From JANYJZ01 sp964523395 (GTDB lineage Bacteria > Bacteroidota > Ignavibacteria > UBA10030 > SZUA-254), in assembly GCA_964523395.1 (NCBI GenBank), contig CAZFXS010000021.1:1-36295 (forward strand): a stretch of DNA of 36,295 nucleotides, given 5' to 3'. A program made the position numbers and the translations under genes. The notes below the pieces were generated by a model, which had not been told where the DNA came from, ran no database searches, and saw only the letters and a list, made by a program, of their open reading frames with translations. Below, piece after piece: positions 25,762-33,610 of this stretch; position 1 is the stretch's first letter, and every line of letters starts with the position of its first letter.

Positions 25762-26153
25762 CGTACTTTTGCTGTTCGGGGCTTGCGGGCTGTCTTGGGA
25801 GTTTCGGGTTTGTCTTCTACTGTTTCAATCTTTGCGTCTCCCCAGAGCTTTTCCAATCCGTAAAATTTTCGCGCTTCCCGGTGAAATACATGAACCACAA
25901 CATCAACATAATCAACCAGCACCCACTGGCGCTGAGTCAGGCCTTCCTTGTGCCACGCTTCCATTCCCAACTCTTCCATACCGTCAATGACGGCGTCGGC
26001 GACAGCTTTCACCTGTATATCCGAATCGGCGGAACAGACAACAAAAAAGTCCGCCATATCGGTGACTTTTCGTAAATCAAGTATTGTTACATCATGCGCT
26101 TTTTTTGTCAGCGCGAAATATGCAATTTTCTTCGCAAGTGTTTTTGGTGTCAA
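25758..26153 (-). CDS. rsfS: Ribosome silencing factor
   Basis: A 131-residue RsfS/DUF143 protein. It binds ribosomal protein L14 and blocks subunit joining when nutrients are low. The core (1-108) shows DVTILDLRKVTDMADFFVVCSADSD and YVDVVVHVFHREARKFYGLEKLWGDA, both diagnostic. A charged tail of about 20 residues rich in Lys, Pro and Thr follows and is not part of the domain. The start is TTG at 26153 with AAAGGAG five bases upstream. Confidence 0.95.
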   Translation of the reverse strand: MTPKTLAKKIAYFALTKKAHDVTILDLRKVTDMADFFVVCSADSDIQVKAVADAVIDGMEELGMEAWHKEGLTQRQWVLVDYVDVVVHVFHREARKFYGLEKLWGDAKIETVEDKPETPKTARKPRTAKVR

Positions 26154-26158
26154 TGATT

Positions 26159-26165
26159 CTCCTTT
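26159..26165 (-). promoter_or_regulatory. Ribosome binding site supporting the TTG start of rsfS
   Basis: AAAGGAG on the minus strand lies five bases before the TTG at 26151-26153. No ATG or GTG is better placed. Confidence 0.6.
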
Positions 26166-26168
26166 ATG

Positions 26169-26651
26169 TTACCGTGAAACCCGCAGTGTGGAATAATCTT
26201 CTCCGATAATGACGGAAACGTCTACAAAATAGTCCGGGTTAATTTGTTGAATAATATTTTTCTCAGAAACTCCCAGCACGGTCGCGATCTTGCGCGCGGC
26301 ATTCAAATCACCGACGCGGTCCACCACCATCGTGTGGGTTATATTAAACGTTTTATAGTTTTTCATCTCAACAACATCAAATCCGTTGGCACGGAGAAAA
26401 GCGGTAAACTTTGCGCCCGCCCCTTTAACGCCGCAACCATTCAACACATCGAGTTGAACTACTTTTGCGGGCACAACCGGCATCTGAGCTTTCTCAGGTT
26501 CGGAAGATGGTACACCCCGGGACATATATGCATATGCAAAATACCCGACAACCACCAGCATAAATCCAATGCAAATATTAAAAACAATTTTCATTACTTG
26601 TTTTGACTGGCGGGCATGGGTTGGCGTTCCCGGGTCCTCGTTCTGAGACAT
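26169..26651 (-). CDS. LytR C-terminal domain (LytR_C) membrane protein
   Basis: A 160-residue protein with a short polar N-terminus, one membrane helix (about 22-43) and a C-terminal LytR_C domain (about 65-155: VQLDVLNGCGVKGAGAKFTAFLRANGFDVVEM, then VVDRVGDLNAARKIATVLG). The LCP phosphotransferase domain usually fused to LytR_C is absent; stand-alone copies like this commonly precede rsfS in the Bacteroidota/Ignavibacteriota group. AAAAGGA (26660-26666) lies eight bases before the ATG. A strong terminator ends only 21 bases upstream of the start codon, so how this gene is transcribed is unclear. Function unknown, possibly cell-wall related. Confidence 0.85.
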   Translation of the reverse strand: MSQNEDPGTPTHARQSKQVMKIVFNICIGFMLVVVGYFAYAYMSRGVPSSEPEKAQMPVVPAKVVQLDVLNGCGVKGAGAKFTAFLRANGFDVVEMKNYKTFNITHTMVVDRVGDLNAARKIATVLGVSEKNIIQQINPDYFVDVSVIIGEDYSTLRVSR

Positions 26652-26672
26652 CAGCAGAGTCCTTTTCTTATT

Positions 26673-26714
26673 AAAAAAAACCGAGTTAGCCTTTCGTCTA
26701 AAAGACTAACTCGG
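26673..26714 (-). terminator. Strong intrinsic terminator
   Basis: On the minus strand the arm CCGAGTTAG (26706-26714) pairs perfectly with CTAACTCGG (26681-26689); four further inner pairs (CTTT with AAAG) extend the stem past one mismatch. Eight consecutive T residues follow (26673-26680). It ends transcription of the small secreted-protein gene upstream. Confidence 0.9.
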
Positions 26715-26760
26715 GAGCACATCAGACAACCGGCAAACAGCATCATGTTCCTGAAAATAT

Positions 26761-27255
26761 TTATTCGTCTCCCCACGGATGGTTGCTGAAAAAGGGATTT
26801 GAAAGCCCGTAATTATTATAATAACTGAACGGCAGTTGACGGTATTGCAGTTTTATATAAAGATCATCCGCAGGATGGTAATTTAATTCCGCTCTGCTCA
26901 GATAGATTTTGCTTAAATCACTTTGCTGGAATGAGCCATATTGTCCAAACGGAGAACCTTGCAATGTAATATCAAACCGGACATTCAGCGGATCCGCAAT
27001 TTTATAGAACATGCTGTTGGTATAATCGGCAATTGAAATTCCCTGCCCGCCTGCCGTCATATAATTCAGCGAGAAACTGTGCCGCATCATAAAATTTTCG
27101 GAATTAAGCAATCCGAAAAAGCTGCTAAGACCGGTGGAGGGATGAATAAGCGACCGTGAAGCACTGGGCTCGGATTCAGTCTGTGACTTTAATTGCGCAA
27201 GGGACACCGAAACCCACAGCAGTGTGCAACAAAGGACTACAATTAATTTTTTCAT
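26761..27255 (-). CDS. Small secreted protein of unknown function
   Basis: A 164-residue protein with a clear Sec signal peptide (basic start, hydrophobic 4-18, cleavage near SLAQ). The mature part is rich in Ser, Asn, Tyr and Phe, with MMRHSFSLNYMTAGGQGISIADYTNSMFYKI and several alternating segments suggestive of beta strands, but it is too short for a large barrel and lacks a terminal Phe. I do not recognise a named family. GAAGGG lies five bases before the ATG. It is the only gene in the window with its own near-consensus promoter and terminator, which suggests strong, independent expression, perhaps of an abundant envelope protein. Confidence 0.8.
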   Translation of the reverse strand: MKKLIVVLCCTLLWVSVSLAQLKSQTESEPSASRSLIHPSTGLSSFFGLLNSENFMMRHSFSLNYMTAGGQGISIADYTNSMFYKIADPLNVRFDITLQGSPFGQYGSFQQSDLSKIYLSRAELNYHPADDLYIKLQYRQLPFSYYNNYGLSNPFFSNHPWGDE

Positions 27256-27280
27256 AACAACCCTTCAACAATCTCAAATA

Positions 27281-27309
27281 ATTATACTGAAAAAGCGCCT
27301 GAGAGTCAA
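27281..27309 (-). promoter_or_regulatory. Near-consensus sigma70 promoter
   Basis: On the minus strand TTGACT (27304-27309) and TATAAT (27281-27286) are separated by exactly 17 bases. The predicted start near 27274 leaves a leader of about 19 bases including the ribosome site. It lies directly after the stop codon of the GlmU-like gene and drives the small secreted protein. Confidence 0.8.
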
Positions 27310-27313
27310 ACAC

Positions 27314-28084
27314 TTACCCCTGCTTCCTTGCACGGATAAGTTCTCTTGCAATATTCAGCTGGTCGAGATCGTTAATGCCCATAACTTCAACCGGATCAAT
27401 GGCTTTGACTGCTGAAACACGCCATTTGTTTTTCCAGAATGTTTCAAAAACATCCGTTAAATAGTATTCGCCCTGGGCGTTATTGGGTGTCAGGGCCGTA
27501 AGGGTTTCAAAAAGCTTTTGGGAGTCAAAACAGTAAATGCCGGAATTAATCTCTTTGATTTTCAGTTCCTGTTTGGATGCGTCTTTATGTTCAACAATTT
27601 TCTTCACGGAATCATCATCATTCCGGACTACCCGTCCGTACCCTGTCGGGTCATCCAGATCCGCGGTAAGGATTGTCGCCGACGCGGCACTTGTTTTATG
27701 ATACCCGAGCAACGCGCGGGCTGTTTTCTCGATTAACAGCGGGACATCGCCGGAAAGGACAAGCACGTCGCCGGTAAAATCTTTTAGTGATTCTGTCGTT
27801 TGCATGACGGCATGACCGGTTCCACGCTGTTCATTCTGCTCCACAAATTCCACCTGCGGAAAAGCTGTCTTGATATAATCTATAACAGATTGCTTCTGCC
27901 ACCCGACAATTAACAGTGTACGCTGGGATTGAATTTTCACCGCAAGATCCACCACATAGTGTACCATCGGTTTTTCTTCAATTTCGTACATAACTTTTGC
28001 CATGTCAGGATTTTTCATGCGGGTACCTTTTCCCGCCGCCATAATCACCACTGCCAATTTATTTTCTTTATTCGGTTCTGCCAT
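27314..28084 (-). CDS. Single-domain nucleotidyltransferase, GlmU uridylyltransferase type
   Basis: A 256-residue NTP-transferase. VVIMAAGKGTRM (12-23) is the glycine-rich nucleotide-binding loop with the catalytic Arg; the Lys of the family lies in DMAKVMYEI. SGDVPLL, the metal-binding region, and ADLDDPTGYGRVVR and NSGIYCFD match the pyrophosphorylase domain of GlmU, which makes UDP-GlcNAc from GlcNAc-1-phosphate and UTP. The left-handed beta-helix acetyltransferase half of bifunctional GlmU (about 450 residues) is missing and there is no sign of truncation. Substrate could be another sugar phosphate. It follows panC by 20 bases. Confidence 0.88.
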   Translation of the reverse strand: MAEPNKENKLAVVIMAAGKGTRMKNPDMAKVMYEIEEKPMVHYVVDLAVKIQSQRTLLIVGWQKQSVIDYIKTAFPQVEFVEQNEQRGTGHAVMQTTESLKDFTGDVLVLSGDVPLLIEKTARALLGYHKTSAASATILTADLDDPTGYGRVVRNDDDSVKKIVEHKDASKQELKIKEINSGIYCFDSQKLFETLTALTPNNAQGEYYLTDVFETFWKNKWRVSAVKAIDPVEVMGINDLDQLNIARELIRARKQG

Positions 28085-28104
28085 AGGGAATATCCAGACT
28101 GAAA

Positions 28105-28962
28105 TTATTTCGGAATGTCAACCAATGCATTATCAAGCAACCGCGTTGCGCCAAATCGCACCGCCAGAGAAATGAGTATCATTTCACCCGGTTTATATAA
28201 AGGAATTTCATCAAGTGTTTCGGGATTTGCAATTGAAATATAATCTACCCGCGCTAACGGAGATGTCGAAATTATTTTCATCATTTCCGCAAGAATAACC
28301 GATGATTGCCTTTCACCTTTTTCAATACAGCTTTTCGCATGCAACAGGGAACGATACAGCACTGTGCTTTCTTTCCGTTCAGCAGGAGAAAGATACACAT
28401 TTCTCGAACTCATCGCGAGCCCATCCGGTTCACGAACAATCGGCGCCACGATAACATTGATGTCAAAATTAAGATCATTCACCATTTTTTTGATGACGAC
28501 TGATTGCTGTGCATCCTTTTGACCAAAAACGGCAACATCAGGTTTAGTGATATTAAAGAGTTTTGCCACAATAGTGGTAACGCCGCGGAAGTGCGTAGGA
28601 CGAACTTTGCCCTCAAGCACCTCAGTCATTTTTTCAACACTGACATACGTTCGGTAAAACTCCGGGTACATCTCTGTAACAGCGGGAGTGAACAGAATAT
28701 CCGTTCCTGCTGATTCGGCAAGACGCGTATCCCGTTCTATGTCGCGTGGATATTTTTCAAAATCTTCGTGCGGGCCAAACTGAGTGGGATTGACAAAAAT
28801 TGTGGTAATAACGATATCGGCCTGCTGGCGCGCGACGCGGATAAGACTGAGGTGTCCTTCATGCAGAAATCCCATCGTCGGGACCACACCGATTCTTTTT
28901 CCCGAACGACGTAAGTCGTTGGAGATATTCTGCATTTCCCCGATACCGGAAATGATCTTCAT
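28105..28962 (-). CDS. panC: Pantothenate synthetase
   Basis: A 285-residue enzyme that joins pantoate and beta-alanine with ATP to form pantothenate, a coenzyme A precursor. PTMGFLHEGH (28-37) includes the HxGH ATP site, FVNPTQF (56-62) binds pantoate, FGQKDAQQ lies in the middle, and MSSRNVYLS is the KMSKS-like loop. Full length. The ATG overlaps the barrel gene by four bases, so a metabolic gene is embedded in an envelope operon; no panB or panD is visible. Confidence 0.96.
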   Translation of the reverse strand: MKIISGIGEMQNISNDLRRSGKRIGVVPTMGFLHEGHLSLIRVARQQADIVITTIFVNPTQFGPHEDFEKYPRDIERDTRLAESAGTDILFTPAVTEMYPEFYRTYVSVEKMTEVLEGKVRPTHFRGVTTIVAKLFNITKPDVAVFGQKDAQQSVVIKKMVNDLNFDINVIVAPIVREPDGLAMSSRNVYLSPAERKESTVLYRSLLHAKSCIEKGERQSSVILAEMMKIISTSPLARVDYISIANPETLDEIPLYKPGEMILISLAVRFGATRLLDNALVDIPK

Positions 28963-30596
28963 TGAAGGCGAAGCTTTGCCTCAACTGAAAACTTGCGTCC
29001 CGGAGCGAAGTAACCATCCCACCATTGATATGCCGTATTCAGCAGGTTCGAAGCTTCAAACGAAACCGCAAGCCGCGAAAATACCGAAGCGGTGGCACCT
29101 GCACCGATAAGTCCGACATCTCCGAGTGTAAAATTTCCGAGACGATCGATGTTTTGTTTGCTCCAATAATCAACCGAGCCCCAGACCATTAAAGAAATAG
29201 GAAGGTCAAGTTCGCCGCGGCCGCTTACTTTTACAGTTGGCGTCATGGGAAGCTGTGTTGATGTGCCGTCTTCATTTGTCGGCTGCAGTGTTCCGGAAAA
29301 TTTTATCCGTGTAAATGAAGACGGTTTCAGTGTTCCAGTGGCCTGAACAATTGTCTGGAATGCATCAACATATTCCAATCTGATCCGGCCGCTATCGGCA
29401 ATCATTATGCTTTTCCCTGAACTTTTGCTGAACGACGCGTTCAGCTCGAGTGTCAGTATACCGCGGTTAAACCAGAACGAGCCGCCGAAGTTAATAAATT
29501 TCCGCTCAGGTTGAATCTCAAGCTCTCTCACAAGGTATGGATTGCTCTTGATGTACTGATCATATGTCGCCAATTGCATTTGTGGTTCAAACCAAACCGA
29601 CAATGCCCTGCCGTCATCAATATCCCATTTAATCTGACCGGTCGGAGCTACCAGCGTCCTGCTTCCGCCTGCTGAATTCGAACCACCGGCATATTTTCCT
29701 CCTACTTCAACAAATACTCTGTCCGCAATACCCCATCGCATGCTTCCTGATGCCGTGAACAACGTAGGCGATTCGACAGAGTGTTGATAATCGAGCGACG
29801 AGCTGAGAAATGAGAATGAAGTGATCAATCTTCCGATACCAATATCTGCGGCTAATGAGCCCAGCAATAATGGAGAAACAACCGATACCTGAGAATCAGA
29901 AGGTACATACGCATCAGTGACCTTCCAGATATCCGCTCCAAGGCGAAGATCCATAACCACACCCTGCCGGTGCAAAGAACCAAGGCGGGTATCAACCAGG
30001 ATATTATTTCTCCGGCGTTCGATTGCAGGTGATGGAATTCCAAACATGCCGTATTCCTGCGACTGATATGTTACACCTAATGACGCACGAAGTGTTCTCA
30101 GAATATCATTGTCCGTTACCATGAGGGAGTGAATATCCGCCCCGAGCATGGTGGAATTACCGGAAGAGTTGGCAACATGTCCGTCGGTCGTTCCATAACC
30201 TCCTTTGCCGGAAATTCCCCACCGTTGAGATTTATAATCAACAAATCCTCCGGCCTGACCGGTACTGAAACTGCCGAGCGAACCTTGGAGCGAAATCCTC
30301 CATGGCATTTCGCGCTGTTCATATCGCGGCAGTGACCCAACCGGAAGCCGCGGCTCCACCCGATCAAGCAAAAGGCTTGAATCTGCAGAAGGTGCCTCAT
30401 ATACCGTGACATCGTACATCTCGCCTTTGCGCGCAAAAGGAAGTGTAATAGCTTTTTTGCCGACAATGGTAATCTCCGGTATTTCCAGTTTCGGAAGTTC
30501 TTTTTGCGGAGTAAGGGAGTCCGGCTGTTGCGCCTTTGCAGTCAATGAAACGAGGCATATGATTACCAACGCGTACATTTTACTATATGTCATCAT
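28959..30596 (-). CDS. TonB-dependent-receptor-like outer-membrane barrel without a plug
   Basis: A 545-residue exported protein with a signal peptide ending near AKAQ (20-23). Right after the mature start comes EITIVG (41-46), which resembles a TonB box. The plug domain of about 120 residues expected next is absent. Residues from about 90 on form many alternating beta strands separated by short turns, and the end (LNTAYQWWDGYFAPGRKFSVEAKLRLQ) matches the last strands of TonB-dependent receptors (LF..QYW.GY..PGR). It overlaps both neighbours by four bases. Cargo unknown; it may serve as a TonB-coupled channel or a structural barrel. Confidence 0.8.
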   Translation of the reverse strand: MMTYSKMYALVIICLVSLTAKAQQPDSLTPQKELPKLEIPEITIVGKKAITLPFARKGEMYDVTVYEAPSADSSLLLDRVEPRLPVGSLPRYEQREMPWRISLQGSLGSFSTGQAGGFVDYKSQRWGISGKGGYGTTDGHVANSSGNSTMLGADIHSLMVTDNDILRTLRASLGVTYQSQEYGMFGIPSPAIERRRNNILVDTRLGSLHRQGVVMDLRLGADIWKVTDAYVPSDSQVSVVSPLLLGSLAADIGIGRLITSFSFLSSSLDYQHSVESPTLFTASGSMRWGIADRVFVEVGGKYAGGSNSAGGSRTLVAPTGQIKWDIDDGRALSVWFEPQMQLATYDQYIKSNPYLVRELEIQPERKFINFGGSFWFNRGILTLELNASFSKSSGKSIMIADSGRIRLEYVDAFQTIVQATGTLKPSSFTRIKFSGTLQPTNEDGTSTQLPMTPTVKVSGRGELDLPISLMVWGSVDYWSKQNIDRLGNFTLGDVGLIGAGATASVFSRLAVSFEASNLLNTAYQWWDGYFAPGRKFSVEAKLRLQ

Positions 30597-33500
30597 CGCA
30601 ACCTCTTCAATCGTTGTTGCGCATCTTTTTTAATTACTGGATCGACAGCGCTCGTGACAACAGCTTCATAAGCGGCACGGGCCTGCTTGATATCTTTCAA
30701 GCGTTCATAACATTCTCCGGCGCCAAGACGGGCACGTTCAACCAACAGCGGGAATTCAGCATACTGTTCATAGACATCTTTGAAAGCCTGAAGCGCGTCG
30801 GCAGTCTTTTTTGTTGAGAGATAACATTCACCTATCATGAGCAATCCTTCAGCGGCGAGGTCATCATTTCTTCGGCTGACAAGAGTATTTAATGTATCAA
30901 GCGCCGGTTTGAAGTCTTTCTTTCCGATATATAACCGGGCGATTTGCAGCCTGCTCCTGTCGGCAAAAATATCATCTTTATGATTCTGGATTACCGACTG
31001 AAATTGCTCAACTGCCGCATTTTTATCCGGCAGGTTTGACAACGCCAATCCCTTATTGTAACGCACCTCAGAGAGCAGCGGAGAATCGGGATAGCGCTTT
31101 TCGAATTCTTCAAGTACCGATACAGCAGGTTTATATTGCTTTGATTTTACCTGTGCTATTCCCAAAGCGAGAAAGACTGCCGGCGCTGTTTCTGTATCAT
31201 AAAATTCTTTCCGGATCCGTTCGTAATACTGCGCCGCCTGCTGTGGGTTATTTTCGAGTTCATAGGAGCGGCCAAGCTGAAACAATGCTTTCGCCTCAAC
31301 CGGCTTACTTGGTTTCATTGCGAGAAGTTTTTGATATTCAATTACCGCGCCTGCAAAATCTGCCTGCCCGAATAAAATATCTCCTTTTCTCATGAGTAAT
31401 TCTTCCTGAGATGAACCGGAAGGAGCAGAACGCAGCAGTGTGTCAATTTCCGCAAGAGCACCGGCAGGTTTTCCTTCAGCTTCATACGAATACTGCAAAC
31501 CGGTCATAGCATCCGGAACAAGCGGGCTTGTCGGATATTCTTTCACTACGCGCTGATAATACACGCGGGAGCTGTCATATTGTTTAAGATTATAAAACAC
31601 ATCACCCATATTAAACAGCACGCGCGGCATGAGCTGGCTTTCCGGGTACTCACGGAGAACAGCGCGGAATTCTGCCATCGCCTCATTGAATTGATCTTTG
31701 GAAAAATATGTCCAGCCGATATTAAACTGCACAACTTCATTATATAACGATGATGGAAAACGCGTCAGGAAATTCCTGAGATGTGTGATACCGCGCTCCG
31801 ATTCTCCGCGCTGGACATACGACATGGCCAACTGAAATGCTGCGTATTCCGCGTGGCGGCTTCCGCCCTTTTCTGCAGCAAGCGCCTCGTAAAGTGCAGT
31901 TGATTTATCATATTGTCCTAAAAAGAAATAACAATCTGCTTTTCTGAGTGAAGCGTCCAGTACATGCTCATCGTTAGGATATTCCGACGTGAACCTGTCG
32001 AATGCATCCGCCGCCTGAGAGAATTTCTTTTGCTCAAACATTGTCCAAGCCAAACCATACGAGGCGGATGCGCGGCGGCCTCCTTTGGGAAGAAGTCTTA
32101 ACGCATCGGTGTACGAACGCTCGGCATCACTATATTTCCCGTCCTGATACAGTGCTTCGGCGCGCCAGAGATGGGCTTCCGCAATATTTTTATCCTGGGG
32201 ATATTTTTGAACGAACCCCGCAAATGTCTCTGAACTTGTTCTGAATCTTCCCAGATGATATAACGATATTCCTTCCTGCAACAAGGATGCCGATAATAAC
32301 TCCTGCGAACCTCCAACTCTCCGCACCTGCGCGAATGAATGCTGGGCATTTGAAAAGTCCCTCAGTGCAATGCTTGCTTCACCGGACATCCTGTATGCCT
32401 GCGCCCTGTTCGAACTTTCCGGGAACAATCTCGCAGCAAGCTGAAAATTTCTTCTCGCTTCTTTATACCGCTTCGCGCGGTATTGAATCAGTCCCATCTG
32501 ATAATAGGCCTGCTCGGCAAACTGATCATAGGGAGAACTCACAGTAAGCGTATCGAATTTCGCCATCGCCTCGAGCGAGTTTTGATCTAATAATGCCAGT
32601 ACACCGCTTTGAAATAACGCCGCATAGGCAAGCTGGTCACGCCCCTGCGTGCTGAGTGTATCAAATTCTTTCCTCGCGCCGGTAATATCACCGCGCTTCA
32701 GCTTTGACCAGGCAATGCCGTATTGGGCAGTCTTCTGATACATACGGTCAGGAGTATCATTAAATAGTTTCTCATAATCCGACTGCGCTTCGGCGTATTT
32801 TGCAGAACGGAAATTTGCCTCGGCACGCAATAGTAAAAATTCCTCCTGTTGTGCCGGGGTTTCGGGATACGTTTCCCCGAGATACGTTAATGATTGCACA
32901 GGATTATTTTGACGTAGTGCAAGAGATGCCAGTCTGAGTCGTGCCGAATTAATAAGTTCGCTTGAGGGGTATTCTTTGATGAGTCTGACAAGATATTCTG
33001 TCGCGCGTGCGTATTCTCCCCTGCGTTCCAGCGAAAGCGCCCAGCCCATAAGCGCGTTGTCTTTAAACTCATCGGTTGCCGGATCATCGTAGCATTGCTG
33101 GATATCTGATTCGACCGATGCCCAGTCACCAAGCTCAATCGAACACATCGCTCTCCAGAACAGCGCGGAACCGCGTTGCGGATCGTTGGGAGCTTCATTC
33201 AGGAAAAGCGTAAACGCTTCCTTTGCCTCCTGAATGTGGTCAATCTGGTACGCGCTCATTGCTTTCACAAAAAGCACCGTAACCCGGTCTCCGTCAACGG
33301 GATATTCCGCTAAAAACTCTGTCGACCACTGAAACGATTCTTCAAAATCACGATCGTTATACGAGGTCTTTAAGAGAAGAAAGAGAACATCCCTCTCCCG
33401 TTGTGTCGCGGTAGTGCGGGAAAGGATTTTCTCAAGTTCCTGCCTCGCAACATGATATGACTCTATATCGAGCCATTGTGTCGCGTCTTCGATGCTTCCC

Positions 33501-33604
33501 CTGTCGTCTTCCTGCACAGGCGGGATTTGCGCTTCAAGCAAACCTCCGCCTGTCAAGGTCATCAGAACAAACAGGAGAATTCCTATGTTCCGAAAGATAT
33601 TCAA
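30593..33604 (-). CDS. Large periplasmic tetratricopeptide-repeat protein
   Basis: A 1003-residue protein starting at TTG, with a signal peptide (about 1-25, ending LLEA). Nearly the whole mature part consists of TPR-like helix pairs, more than 20, with the pattern of YbgF/CpoB and outer-membrane lipoprotein BamD-type repeats (for example YYQRVVKEYPTSPLVPDAM and AEAHLWRAEALYQDGKYSDAERSYTDAL). No enzymatic domain or lipobox is seen. The position after an OmpA-type gene parallels CpoB behind Pal, so a scaffold coordinating envelope synthesis is plausible. The start is uncertain because no ribosome site precedes the TTG; an ATG lies at residue 15. Confidence 0.9.
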   Translation of the reverse strand: MNIFRNIGILLFVLMTLTGGGLLEAQIPPVQEDDRGSIEDATQWLDIESYHVARQELEKILSRTTATQRERDVLFLLLKTSYNDRDFEESFQWSTEFLAEYPVDGDRVTVLFVKAMSAYQIDHIQEAKEAFTLFLNEAPNDPQRGSALFWRAMCSIELGDWASVESDIQQCYDDPATDEFKDNALMGWALSLERRGEYARATEYLVRLIKEYPSSELINSARLRLASLALRQNNPVQSLTYLGETYPETPAQQEEFLLLRAEANFRSAKYAEAQSDYEKLFNDTPDRMYQKTAQYGIAWSKLKRGDITGARKEFDTLSTQGRDQLAYAALFQSGVLALLDQNSLEAMAKFDTLTVSSPYDQFAEQAYYQMGLIQYRAKRYKEARRNFQLAARLFPESSNRAQAYRMSGEASIALRDFSNAQHSFAQVRRVGGSQELLSASLLQEGISLYHLGRFRTSSETFAGFVQKYPQDKNIAEAHLWRAEALYQDGKYSDAERSYTDALRLLPKGGRRASASYGLAWTMFEQKKFSQAADAFDRFTSEYPNDEHVLDASLRKADCYFFLGQYDKSTALYEALAAEKGGSRHAEYAAFQLAMSYVQRGESERGITHLRNFLTRFPSSLYNEVVQFNIGWTYFSKDQFNEAMAEFRAVLREYPESQLMPRVLFNMGDVFYNLKQYDSSRVYYQRVVKEYPTSPLVPDAMTGLQYSYEAEGKPAGALAEIDTLLRSAPSGSSQEELLMRKGDILFGQADFAGAVIEYQKLLAMKPSKPVEAKALFQLGRSYELENNPQQAAQYYERIRKEFYDTETAPAVFLALGIAQVKSKQYKPAVSVLEEFEKRYPDSPLLSEVRYNKGLALSNLPDKNAAVEQFQSVIQNHKDDIFADRSRLQIARLYIGKKDFKPALDTLNTLVSRRNDDLAAEGLLMIGECYLSTKKTADALQAFKDVYEQYAEFPLLVERARLGAGECYERLKDIKQARAAYEAVVTSAVDPVIKKDAQQRLKRLR

Positions 33605-33610
33605 TGGAGT

